From Oscillospiraceae bacterium (GTDB lineage: Bacteria; Bacillota; Clostridia; Oscillospirales; Oscillospiraceae), in contig DAOUQJ010000003.1 in NCBI GenBank assembly GCA_030625685.1, positions 124,001 through 188,000 on the forward strand: 64,000 nt of DNA, in the 5' to 3' direction. Of the stretch, positions 1 through 8,973 are shown in pieces (within the stretch, counting starts at the first letter, position 1; each line of letters begins with the position of its first letter). A model generated the notes under the pieces. The model saw only the letters and a program-made list of their open reading frames with translations. It was not told the DNA's origin and did no database searches. A program made the translations under genes and the position numbers.

Positions 1-551
1 CCTGGAAGACCATCAGTTCTGCTGATAAATTCAGGATCACAACCCAAAATCATTTCACCTGCAAAAGGAATCAAATCAGAAATGGATTCAATGTTTAGCT
101 CTTCGGCAGTTTCACCTCTGACGGATAATACATATGTGTTATTCCAACCTAGAGGATTGAGCCAAGTAACACCATATTCTTCTTCAGAATGATTTTTAAC
201 AAAATCATAGGTTTCTTGAGTTCCGATAATTTCAGTTTGATCAAATAGACCACCATATGCTGTTCCTGTAAATTCGGCATACATGTCAACTTCATCGTTT
301 ACCAAAGCATTCCAACAAAGCATGCTTCCACCAAGTTCTGCAACTTCAGTTTCAAATCCTTTGGAATCTAAATAAACTGATAGTAGTTGACCTGTGATCC
401 TTTGCTCTGTGTAGTTTTTATGCGCAATTTTAATAACGTCAGCATTCGCTTGGTTATCATCACCCTCATCTGTTGCAGCTCCACAACCTGCCATAAAGAA
501 TAGTGTGCCCACAGCTAGTAATAATACGACCAACTTTTTCATAACTTTCAT
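1..551 (-). CDS. Glycine betaine/choline/carnitine ABC transporter substrate-binding lipoprotein (OpuCC/OsmF type), 3' end truncated by window edge
   Basis: Not in ORF track; reverse-strand read MKVMKKLVVLLLAVGTLFFMAGCGAATDEG... with lipobox (MAGC), GGAGG 7 nt upstream of ATG; contains KIAHKNYTEQRITGQLLSVYLDSKG and GWNNTYVLSVR; adjacent to OpuC-like permease and ATPase. Confidence 0.88.
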   Translation of the reverse strand, partial: MKVMKKLVVLLLAVGTLFFMAGCGAATDEGDDNQANADVIKIAHKNYTEQRITGQLLSVYLDSKGFETEVAELGGSMLCWNALVNDEVDMYAEFTGTAYGGLFDQTEIIGTQETYDFVKNHSEEEYGVTWLNPLGWNNTYVLSVRGETAEELNIESISDLIPFAGEMILGCDPEFISRTDGLP

Positions 552-578
552 TTCTTTACCTCCATTTTATATAAAATA

Positions 579-1211
579 TTAATTTAACCCTTTTGAAGTA
601 AGCGCTTTCTCCAGAAGTCCCAAAAGAAAATCTGCTAAAAGTGCAAGAACTGCAGAGAAAATTGCACCCGTCAAAATCATCGGTTGGTTAAACATACTTA
701 ACCCTCTATAGATAAAGTCACCCAATCCGCCTGCCCCAATCATAGTGGCGATTGTTGTAACACCGATGCTTGTAACTGTTGCAATTCTAACACCACCCAT
801 AATAACTGAAATAGATAGTGGAACTTCAACTTTAAACATAATTTGTGCTTGTGACATACCCATACCCGTTGCTGCTTTAATTGTTGCTGGATTCACATTT
901 CTAATACCAATTAAAGTGTTTTTGATGATTGGTAAGAGTGCATATAAAAACAACGCAAAAATAGCTGGTTTAGAGCCTATTCCAAAAATGGGTAACGCAA
1001 AAGCAAATAGAGCAAGTGATGGAATCGTCTGAATGATATTCGCAATATTCAAAACAACATGAGATAATTTTTCGCGTTTTACAATAGAAAACCCTACGGG
1101 AATACCAACAAGACAGGCTAGAAATACGGCGGAAAATGACAAAGTAATATGCTCCATTGTTTTTGCCATGATTTCCGGAAAATTTTCTGTGATATAATTC
1201 AGTATTTCCAT
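579..1211 (-). CDS. Betaine/choline ABC transporter permease (OpuCB/ProW family)
   Basis: 210 aa, hydrophobic, BPD-transporter permease motifs (NIIQTIPSLALFAFALPIFGIG; IGAGGLGDFIYRGL). Confidence 0.92.
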   Translation of the reverse strand: MEILNYITENFPEIMAKTMEHITLSFSAVFLACLVGIPVGFSIVKREKLSHVVLNIANIIQTIPSLALFAFALPIFGIGSKPAIFALFLYALLPIIKNTLIGIRNVNPATIKAATGMGMSQAQIMFKVEVPLSISVIMGGVRIATVTSIGVTTIATMIGAGGLGDFIYRGLSMFNQPMILTGAIFSAVLALLADFLLGLLEKALTSKGLN

Positions 1212-1213
1212 CC

Positions 1214-2353
1214 TTAATACTCCTCACTCTTAGGTATAATTTGACTTAAAACATTAAGAATACTTGTATTAGTTATCATACCAATTAAGTTATCATTTTC
1301 ATCTACAACTGGACTAAATTTGATATCATGTTCGTCACGAATACTAATCACTTCAGACAGAGCCATCTCTTTAGGTATCTTAATGACATCTTTTTTCATA
1401 ATGTCTTTCATTTTAACTGAATGATCTGTTAAACCTGAAAAACGGTTAGAACCAACAATGCCCAATAGCGTATTTTTTTTGCCATCAACTTTATCTACAA
1501 CTGCCACAACGGTTGTGTTACCTTTTTTCATCATTTCAATGGCTTGCATAATAGTACGGTTTGGATTGATCTCAACAACATTTTTGTTCATGATGTCTTC
1601 AGCTTTGAGCATGTCTGGTGTTTTCCAGAGTCTGTCTTTCCCAACAAACTCTTCTACAAATTCATTTTTAGGATTTTTTAGAATATCGTCAGGCGTATCA
1701 AACTGAATAATTTTCCCGTCTTGCATCACAGCAATTCTATCACCTAACTTTATTGCTTCACCAATATCATGTGTGACAAAGACAATTGTTTTATCTAATT
1801 CATCATGCAATCTCAAAAGCTCATCTTGCAATTGACCTCTTGTGATTGGATCAAGCGCTGAAAATGGCTCGTCCATAAGAATAATATCAGGTTCATTTGC
1901 TAGTGCTCTAGCTACACCCACACGTTGCTGTTGACCACCTGAAAGTTCTTTTGGATACCGTTTTGAGTATTGCTCATATGGCAGTCCAACCATTTCCATC
2001 AGTTCAACGGTCTTATTGTGAATATCCGTTTTATTTTTTTTACATAACAAAGGAACAGTGGAGATGTTTTCTTCAATCGTTTTGTGAGGAAATAATCCAA
2101 CATGTTGAATAACATACCCAATATTCCTACGCAGTTCATTTTTATTTACATTTTTTGTGTTTTCACCATTGATTATAATTTCACCTTTTGTCGGTTCAAT
2201 CAATCGATTTAACATCTGCATGGTTGTAGTTTTACCACATCCACTTTCGCCTACAAGTACGATTAATTCGCCTTTTTGAATGGTCATATTTAAATCTTCA
2301 ATAACATTTGTCTTACCATCATATGACTTATAGACATTTCGTAATTCTACCAT
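1214..2353 (-). CDS. Betaine/choline ABC transporter ATP-binding protein with C-terminal CBS domains (OpuCA/ProV family)
   Basis: Walker A GESGCGKTT, LSGGQQQRVGVARAL, ILMDEP, C-terminal CBS-like region. Confidence 0.95.
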   Translation of the reverse strand: MVELRNVYKSYDGKTNVIEDLNMTIQKGELIVLVGESGCGKTTTMQMLNRLIEPTKGEIIINGENTKNVNKNELRRNIGYVIQHVGLFPHKTIEENISTVPLLCKKNKTDIHNKTVELMEMVGLPYEQYSKRYPKELSGGQQQRVGVARALANEPDIILMDEPFSALDPITRGQLQDELLRLHDELDKTIVFVTHDIGEAIKLGDRIAVMQDGKIIQFDTPDDILKNPKNEFVEEFVGKDRLWKTPDMLKAEDIMNKNVVEINPNRTIMQAIEMMKKGNTTVVAVVDKVDGKKNTLLGIVGSNRFSGLTDHSVKMKDIMKKDVIKIPKEMALSEVISIRDEHDIKFSPVVDENDNLIGMITNTSILNVLSQIIPKSEEY

Positions 2354-2871
2354 AGTGCCTCCTTGTTTTATGTTGGAACAGTAAATAAATTAAGTACAAG
2401 CTATTGTCAACATAATATTTTTTGCAACAAAAACAGTGAAATATATCCAACTGTTTAAGAATCAAATTATTGAACTTTATATCTTCAATTACACTAAAAG
2501 TGAATCAAATATTACTCAAAAAACCATACAATTTATTACTTTAAAATTCTATTTGTTATATTTGTTGTCTTTCCTATACCAAACAAAAAGTAACAACATA
2601 ATTATACAGACAAGTTGTTGATTTGTAAAGTTGTTTATGCTTTGTTGTATATTATGCTTTAAAACTAAAATTAATTGATGAATAATTTATTCACTAAAAC
2701 GAATAAATAGGTAATAAATGTAATTGTATAAATTTTTCAGCTAGTTTCTTTTATGTATAATTTTAATTATATAGTTAATAATATAGCGCAGATGACTATT
2801 TTGAGTATGCTACATTTCTCCATAAACTATACTTAATTTTACCGCTGAATCAAACCAAAAAGGAGTCACTT

Positions 2872-3753
2872 ATGAAACAAAAGATAGGCATATTTTTCTT
2901 TGTTGTGCTGTTGTGCCCAATATTATTTCAATGTTGTAATTCAAAGTCTTCAATGCAATGCAATTCTACTACAGAGTATACAAATGAAGTTATATTGGGT
3001 TATGGCAATTGGGCGGATTCTTCTGCTAGTTCGCATTTATTGAAAGCGGTCATAGAAAAATATTATAATGCTCCTGTGCGTTTAGAAGTGATGGATGCCA
3101 ATCAACTTTGGGAAAATGTCGCAAATGGAGAGATTGACTTTATGGCTTCGGCCTGGTTACCCAACACACAAAAAAATTATGCTAGGCAGTTCGCTGATTC
3201 GGTCGTGATTCTAGGTCCTTACTTCACGAATGCAAAAATCGGTTTAGTGGTGCCTTCTTATGTAAACATTGATACCATTTATGAATTGGAAACAGATGCA
3301 GAAAAGTTTGATTATCAAATTGTAGGAATAGACCCTGGCGCTGGAATTATGTACCGTACCATTACTGCGAAATCAGAATATAAGCTTAAAAATCTAACCC
3401 TAATTCAAGGCAGTGATTTAAAAATGACAAATGCTTTGGAAGACGCATATGAAGACGAAAAGTGGATTGTCGTAACAGGTTGGAATCCTCATTGGATATT
3501 TGACAAAATGGATTTAAAGTATCTAGAAGATCCCTTAGGGGTATTTGGCTCATCTGAACAAATCAATATCATAACACAACTACAATTTGCGAGCGAATAT
3601 CCAAAAATCAATAAATTTCTAGAAAATTTCCAATTGAATTCAGAGGAGTACCAATCTCTGATTAGAATGATGGAAGAATACGAAGACAAAAATGAAGCTG
3701 CAAACATTTGGATTGAGAAAAACAAAGATACTGTTGAAAGTTGGATTCGTTAA
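2872..3753 (+). CDS. Orphan glycine betaine-binding lipoprotein (OpuAC/GbuC-like)
   Basis: AAGGAG SD; lipoprotein-like N-terminus; EVILGYGNWADSSASSHLLKAVIEKYY, WLPNTQKNYARQFADSVVILGPYFTNAKIGLVVPSYVNID typical of OpuAC. Confidence 0.85.
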   Translation: MKQKIGIFFFVVLLCPILFQCCNSKSSMQCNSTTEYTNEVILGYGNWADSSASSHLLKAVIEKYYNAPVRLEVMDANQLWENVANGEIDFMASAWLPNTQKNYARQFADSVVILGPYFTNAKIGLVVPSYVNIDTIYELETDAEKFDYQIVGIDPGAGIMYRTITAKSEYKLKNLTLIQGSDLKMTNALEDAYEDEKWIVVTGWNPHWIFDKMDLKYLEDPLGVFGSSEQINIITQLQFASEYPKINKFLENFQLNSEEYQSLIRMMEEYEDKNEAANIWIEKNKDTVESWIR

Positions 3754-3765
3754 TAAAAATACAAA

Positions 3766-3806
3766 AACCTCCCTCACAGCAATGAGCCAAGAGGGAGGTT
3801 TATTAA
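3766..3806. terminator. Bidirectional intrinsic terminator between convergent genes
   Basis: Inverted repeat AAACCTCCCTC ... GAGGGAGGTTT. Confidence 0.8.
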
Positions 3807-3830
3807 ACCCATTATAATGCATTGTAACTA

Positions 3831-4061
3831 TTACACACAGTTGCACCAGCGTTGTTTTTTTGCGCACCAATGAAAATTATAACAACACCAATATTGTCGT
3901 CCTGGATACTTATTATAAACACAACAAATCCAACATCGTCTGCTTTTACAATAATAGTAACAATAACAGCATCGGAAACACGAGCCAATATTCCAGTAAT
4001 AGCAACAATAACAGAAGCACCTATCACTAGGACACCAATATCTTCGCCAACAACAGCGCAT
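3831..4061 (-). CDS. Small Cys/Tyr/Trp-rich protein of unknown function (76 aa; candidate spore-coat-like structural protein)
   Basis: Frame MRCCWRRYWCPSDRCFCYCCYYWNIGSCFRCCYCYYYCKSRRCWICCVYNKYPGRQYWCCYNFHWCAKKQRWCNCV; GGAAAGGAGGG SD 6-7 nt before ATG; terminator downstream; competing frames lack SD. Confidence 0.7.
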   Translation of the reverse strand: MRCCWRRYWCPSDRCFCYCCYYWNIGSCFRCCYCYYYCKSRRCWICCVYNKYPGRQYWCCYNFHWCAKKQRWCNCV

Positions 4062-4115
4062 AGTATACCCTCCTTTCCTGGATATGTATAGCTATGTCTG
4101 TCTTGTAGATAGTTT

Positions 4116-4146
4116 AGTATATGCTCTGAAACGGATTTAGTGTCAA
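4116..4146 (-). promoter_or_regulatory. Candidate promoter for the Cys-rich ORF
   Basis: Reverse strand TTGACA - 19 nt - TATACT, overlapping CATATACTA, which fits a sigma-K-like -10 (CATANNNTA). Confidence 0.4.
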
Positions 4147-4406
4147 GGTATTATTGGGGAACTATCATTGTTAATTCATTTCAAAAAGTCACTAAAACTT
4201 AATTAATTCATATTTTTATTGCAATCACTACAATTAAATATTTGATTTGTCGATTTTAGATTCCACTTAGAAAATCTGTTTTCACCATGCTTCTTTACAA
4301 CCATTCCGTCATCACAAGCAATTGTAATTTTCATGAAGCGAATTTCTTTTTGCTATACTAACAGCTTGCCCTATAAATCTATATTTTGAAGCATGTGCAT
4401 AACAGA

Positions 4407-5231
4407 TTATATGCTAATCACACGCCCAGTCGATAGATATTGAATCTGATTTCCCATTAAAGTCTCCAGCCGTGTGAAAGATTCCATTCCTGTACAGTGA
4501 CAAGTGTAATATTGTGCACCAGTTTGTTTGAGATGTTTTGCTAAGCTTTCTATAAATTCAGAAGATTCATTCGCATTGGTTGAACGATTATATAAATGAA
4601 ATCCTCCAATAACGTGCGTTGGATAGAAGCCAAATTTATGTTTAAAGTGCTCAACAATATTAACAATTCCCTTATGTGCACAACCAGCTACTAGAATAGT
4701 GTTCTTATTCTCTATTATCACTAAATTCTGTTCATGCGTAAAATCATCTAGCGCAAGAACACCATCAACTTCTTTAAATAAAAATTGATTTCCAGTTGGA
4801 TTCAGCTGTTTGGATTCTACTTTTGAAAAGAGAAATAGTTCATCGTCAATTTGCATTTCTTTTCCAACGAATTGAAATCTACTGTTCGGTAGTAAGTTTT
4901 TATTCAAACCAATGTACTGCTTTTTACCATCCATCTTTTCAGAATAATAATCTCCAAATGCATGCTCATTCATATAGATTGATGCAGTTTGGTTAAGCGC
5001 TAAAAACTCTTTCAAACCACCTCCGTGGTCATAATGCCCATGAGAAAGAATAGACAGATCAATGTCTTCCAATCTAACATCCATATTGCGTGCATTTTCT
5101 TTGAATAGCGCACTAGCTCCAGTATCAAATAAAATTTTATGGTTTGAAGTCTCAATATACAAACTAAGTCCATGCTCACAAGAAAGGGTTTCGAAAAGAC
5201 TGGTATTTTCAACTAAGGTTTTAATAATCAT
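4407..5231 (-). CDS. MBL-fold metallohydrolase
   Basis: SHGHYDHGGGL metallo-beta-lactamase motif; GCAHKGIVNIVEH; VIGGFHL. Confidence 0.88.
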   Translation of the reverse strand: MIIKTLVENTSLFETLSCEHGLSLYIETSNHKILFDTGASALFKENARNMDVRLEDIDLSILSHGHYDHGGGLKEFLALNQTASIYMNEHAFGDYYSEKMDGKKQYIGLNKNLLPNSRFQFVGKEMQIDDELFLFSKVESKQLNPTGNQFLFKEVDGVLALDDFTHEQNLVIIENKNTILVAGCAHKGIVNIVEHFKHKFGFYPTHVIGGFHLYNRSTNANESSEFIESLAKHLKQTGAQYYTCHCTGMESFTRLETLMGNQIQYLSTGRVISI

Positions 5232-5358
5232 AATTTTGTTTGTATGCTCCTTCAGTTGTCATTCATATTTTAAATTTACTTATTCATTAAGTGGGATTTA
5301 TCATGAATAAACTATAAACCTATTCTCTCAACAATTCAATAACAAATGTTATAATCAT

Positions 5359-5400
5359 AAAAAGAGAGCACTACTAATTCTCAAGTAGTGCTCTCTTTTT
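5359..5400. terminator. Intrinsic terminator
   Basis: AAAAGAGAGCACTACT / AGTAGTGCTCTCTTTTT hairpin overlapping the end of the ABC-2 permease gene. Confidence 0.85.
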
Positions 5401-6556
5401 GCATCTTAGTATTTAAAGAAAGTTTATCATGATTATTATCATATGCTCTTTTATATAACCGAGCACCTATCACTAAATAAATACAACCATAGAGTGTAAT
5501 GTGTAATATGGAAGGGATCACAGTATAAATATCCCTTCCTTTCACAAGGATTTCTTGTAGTGGTTTAGCATAGCTGATTAGTGGCCATGTAAATTTTATA
5601 AAAAACACAAAAAGATCTGGCATTTGACTGACGGGCCATACGCAACCACTGGCAACAAAAGTAGGTAACGACAACATAAAAGAAAATTGTGTGTACCGTT
5701 CTCTGTTTTTTGTTAACGCTGCTAGAATAAGCGTTGGTCCTGTGAGCGAAAAGAGAAATAATATGCTAAAGATTAAAGGAAAGAAAATGTTCCCCTGTAT
5801 TGGAACGTGATAAGCATAGCGCACCGTAATAAAGCAAAAAAGAAAAGACGGAAGAAATGTTGTAATAATTGATGCTGCAACTGCTAATGATTTCATTCTT
5901 ACATTTTCTGTAGATAAATAATGGTGTTCTTGCGTTAGCATTGAACCCATACCCGACAAAAACAGTTGCTGGAAAAAGACGGCTACAAAACATATAATCA
6001 AATAGCTCATATAAGTCATGAGTGGGTCAAATAGCATTCTATCCCCAATATTAATTATTTTTGCAATTTGTGTAGAAGTATAAGGCGTCAAACCTTTGGC
6101 TTCTAACAATTTTATTTCTACTCCCGCAGAAACGGTTTTAATAATAGATGCTGCTTGAGCATATGCATTATTTGCCATGACCAAATTAGTACCATCAGTG
6201 ATAAATAGAACATTAATAGATTGAGAACGTCTCACATTCTTTTCTAAATCTTTCGGAATGATTATACCAGCACTAACTTGACCTGATTCTATTAATGCTA
6301 AGAGGTCATTTTTGGTATTGGGGTAATTTGATACTATAAATCGCTCATTTGTTGCAAAGTAATCTACAATCATTCTACTCGTTTGCGTGTTATCCGCATC
6401 AATTACTGCAATTTCTATGTCTTTTACACTGTCATTGACATAGACACCACCAATAAACACCGTAAGAAACATTGGTCCAATAAACACCAAAATCAATAGA
6501 CCTCGGTTTTTAAAAATTGATGGAAAAAGTCTTCGGTAAGCGTCAAAAAACTTCAT
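5381..6556 (-). CDS. ABC-2 family transporter permease (YhhJ/YbhR-like)
   Basis: 391 aa, N-terminal TM, large extracytoplasmic domain (IAVIDADNTQTSRMIVDYF), C-terminal TM bundle. Confidence 0.88.
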   Translation of the reverse strand: MKFFDAYRRLFPSIFKNRGLLILVFIGPMFLTVFIGGVYVNDSVKDIEIAVIDADNTQTSRMIVDYFATNERFIVSNYPNTKNDLLALIESGQVSAGIIIPKDLEKNVRRSQSINVLFITDGTNLVMANNAYAQAASIIKTVSAGVEIKLLEAKGLTPYTSTQIAKIINIGDRMLFDPLMTYMSYLIICFVAVFFQQLFLSGMGSMLTQEHHYLSTENVRMKSLAVAASIITTFLPSFLFCFITVRYAYHVPIQGNIFFPLIFSILFLFSLTGPTLILAALTKNRERYTQFSFMLSLPTFVASGCVWPVSQMPDLFVFFIKFTWPLISYAKPLQEILVKGRDIYTVIPSILHITLYGCIYLVIGARLYKRAYDNNHDKLSLNTKMQKESTT

Positions 6557-7697
6557 TCATTTCATTCCCATTCTCTTTTTTATCTGTAATATAAATTACC
6601 AGTTCACCTAGGATAGTAAAAGCAGCTCCAAATCCTATCAAGTATAAAATATCAGAAGAGAAATCTTGCACTGTAATGCCTTTTAAATAGATATCTCGAA
6701 ATTGGTTCACAAAATGAGCAAAGGGAACATATTCCGCAAACGCCCTATATCCTACAGGCATAGAAATGAGGGGCCAAGTGCTACCAGCCATGATGGAATT
6801 TGGAATAAATGCTATGCCACATGCCACAACTGCAATTTGTTTACTTGGAAACAACAAAGATATAATTAATCCAAAGGAAGAAACCGCAATGCATAGCGAA
6901 GCAATTAAAATAAGTGCGTCTATAATACTACCTTCAAATGGTAGACCAAACAAAAACACCTGAAAAAACATGCAAATAAAAAAAGATGCAATTCCCATTA
7001 CACTATATGCCAGTACTTTTGAAGTGAAATACCCTTTTCGTTTGATTCTATCAAGCATATAGATGTTATGGTCGATTCCTAAAGCGACTGAAAGAGCCAA
7101 AGCAGATTGAATACAGCCAGCTAAAAAAATAGGTGCTAGAAATTTTTCATAACTTTTATTTTCATTATATAAGGAGACATGTTGAAAAGAAAACATATTC
7201 AAAATTTTTAACGCATTATCTTCTGAAATTCCTAAACGAGCAGAGATTTGTTTCATAGATATCGCTGCTTTATAGGTCAGTAATATTTCTGTTGCTTTTG
7301 ACTTCGCAGTTCCTGTAAGTGACATATGTGACCCGTCATATACCATGAGCACTGAGGGTGATTGCATGGTGACAATATCTTCGTAAAAACCCTCGTGAAT
7401 GACTAATCCCATGCGTACTTTACTATTTTTCATCATTTCTTCTAATTCCGTTTCTGTATTCAGATATTGGGTTACAGAAAATATTTCATTACTATCAAAT
7501 GACTCAATCAAATCTCGGCTCAACTCTGAATTGTCACGATCAATCACAGCCATAGGAATGTTAGTAAGTGTTTCATCGTTCAATTCAATTCCAAGCATAA
7601 AGGTTACAAAAAGAGGTAATATGAACAATATGATAAGTACCATGATGTTACGTTGAAAGAGTGATTTTAGTTCATTTTTAAATGTTTTTTTTAACAT
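6543..7697 (-). CDS. ABC-2 family transporter permease (YbhS/YhhJ-like)
   Basis: 384 aa, same architecture (IPMAVIDRDNSELSRDLIESF), overlaps next permease. Confidence 0.88.
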   Translation of the reverse strand: MLKKTFKNELKSLFQRNIMVLIILFILPLFVTFMLGIELNDETLTNIPMAVIDRDNSELSRDLIESFDSNEIFSVTQYLNTETELEEMMKNSKVRMGLVIHEGFYEDIVTMQSPSVLMVYDGSHMSLTGTAKSKATEILLTYKAAISMKQISARLGISEDNALKILNMFSFQHVSLYNENKSYEKFLAPIFLAGCIQSALALSVALGIDHNIYMLDRIKRKGYFTSKVLAYSVMGIASFFICMFFQVFLFGLPFEGSIIDALILIASLCIAVSSFGLIISLLFPSKQIAVVACGIAFIPNSIMAGSTWPLISMPVGYRAFAEYVPFAHFVNQFRDIYLKGITVQDFSSDILYLIGFGAAFTILGELVIYITDKKENGNEMNEVF

Positions 7698-7707
7698 AAG
7701 TCACCTT

Positions 7708-8973
7708 TTATTTCAGTGTTACTATTGCATTCATACCAGGTCTAAATTGTTGCTTAGAATTATCCAACTGAATTTTCACTCCATAAGATATGATATCAAG
7801 CTTGCCATTTTGACTCGCTGCTTTTTTTACAGCAAAATCAGGATTTGCATTAATAGTTGTAATTTTTCCAGTAAACTCTTCATTTGTAAACGCTAAAAAT
7901 TCTAAATTACATTCATCCCCAAAGTTGAGTGTTCCAATTTCTGTCTCATCCACATTAATTTGTACCCAACAATCATTTAAATCTGAAACTGTGCCAATAC
8001 TCATACCTGTAGAAATTAGCTCACCTTCATCAACATACAAGCCGGTTACCACACCATCCATAGGCGCCGTTAATACCGTATCATTTAAATAGACTTCAAC
8101 TTCCATAAGTCCAGCTTTGGCTTGTTCTAATTGCCCTTCTGCAGCTACCAATCCCTCTTGAGCTTGATTGACTTGTAACATGGCAATATTGGCAGCATCA
8201 AGCGCTTGATTGAGTGTAGCTTGACTTGCAGTTACTCCAGCATTTGCAAGCGAAACTTGTGCGCTTGCTGCCATCTTATCCTCATATCTAGCACCTTCTA
8301 GTGCCATAGATAGCGTTTCATTTGCAACATTTTTCTGCGCTTCAATTTCTTCCAGTTTTTGAAGAGAAATCGCTCCACCATCGTATAAGATTTTTGCTCG
8401 TTCATATGTAGCATTCCACAAATCAGCAGCGCTTTGTGCCTGAATGACTTCTTGTTCTCTGGCTCCGTTGGTGGCCTTTTCATCCATTGCACTAGCCATA
8501 TTTTTTTGGCTTTGACTTGCCGCAACCCCTGCACGTGCTTGATTCACTCGTTCATTTGACAAATCGTAATTAGATTTCGCCATCTCAACAGTAAGTTTTG
8601 CAGCTTCAACTCCAGCTGTTGCTTGGGCAACTGTAGCTTCTATCTGCAACTTCTTTGCCTCTAACTCTTCGCTTGAAATCTTTACAAGCGCATCTCCTTT
8701 TTTTACACTCTGACCTTCCTCAACATAAAATTCCTCTATTTTACCTGGAATCTTGGTGTTTAAAGAGACTTCCTTAACACTTACAGTTCCCACTATACCA
8801 TTAGAAATCGATTGATTCCGATTGATATTCATAGATGAACGAATGATAAATACACTGGCAATCAATACAATGAGTGCAATTATTATGTAATTAATATGTT
8901 CTTTGAGAAATTGCTTTTTGTCAATTTCTTTCAATTTTTGTTCATAATCATTAAATTTCGTCTTCAGTCCCAT
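7708..8973 (-). CDS. HlyD-family secretion periplasmic adaptor / membrane fusion protein
   Basis: N-terminal TM, lipoyl half-motifs (GKIEEFYVEEGQSVKKGDALVKI; APMDGVVTGLYVDEGELIS), long coiled coil; start chosen at MGLKTKF with GGGAG SD, internal to listed ORF 7708..9033. Confidence 0.9.
   Translation of the reverse strand: MGLKTKFNDYEQKLKEIDKKQFLKEHINYIIIALIVLIASVFIIRSSMNINRNQSISNGIVGTVSVKEVSLNTKIPGKIEEFYVEEGQSVKKGDALVKISSEELEAKKLQIEATVAQATAGVEAAKLTVEMAKSNYDLSNERVNQARAGVAASQSQKNMASAMDEKATNGAREQEVIQAQSAADLWNATYERAKILYDGGAISLQKLEEIEAQKNVANETLSMALEGARYEDKMAASAQVSLANAGVTASQATLNQALDAANIAMLQVNQAQEGLVAAEGQLEQAKAGLMEVEVYLNDTVLTAPMDGVVTGLYVDEGELISTGMSIGTVSDLNDCWVQINVDETEIGTLNFGDECNLEFLAFTNEEFTGKITTINANPDFAVKKAASQNGKLDIISYGVKIQLDNSKQQFRPGMNAIVTLK

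Noticed and set aside
2436-2621. 61-aa plus-strand ORF in AT-rich intergenic DNA
   Set aside because: No SD, low-complexity composition, lies in the promoter region of the divergent betaine genes.
3852-4091. 79-aa plus-strand ORF and 71-aa reverse-frame ORF (3812..4027) overlapping the Cys-rich gene
   Set aside because: Neither has a Shine-Dalgarno; the Cys-rich frame has a near-perfect one plus promoter and terminator context.
4203-4334. Reverse-strand 43-aa ORF MKITIACDDGMVVKKHGENRFSKWNLKSTNQIFNCSDCNKNMN
   Set aside because: No convincing SD and very short; the CxxC makes it worth a homology search but not a supported call.
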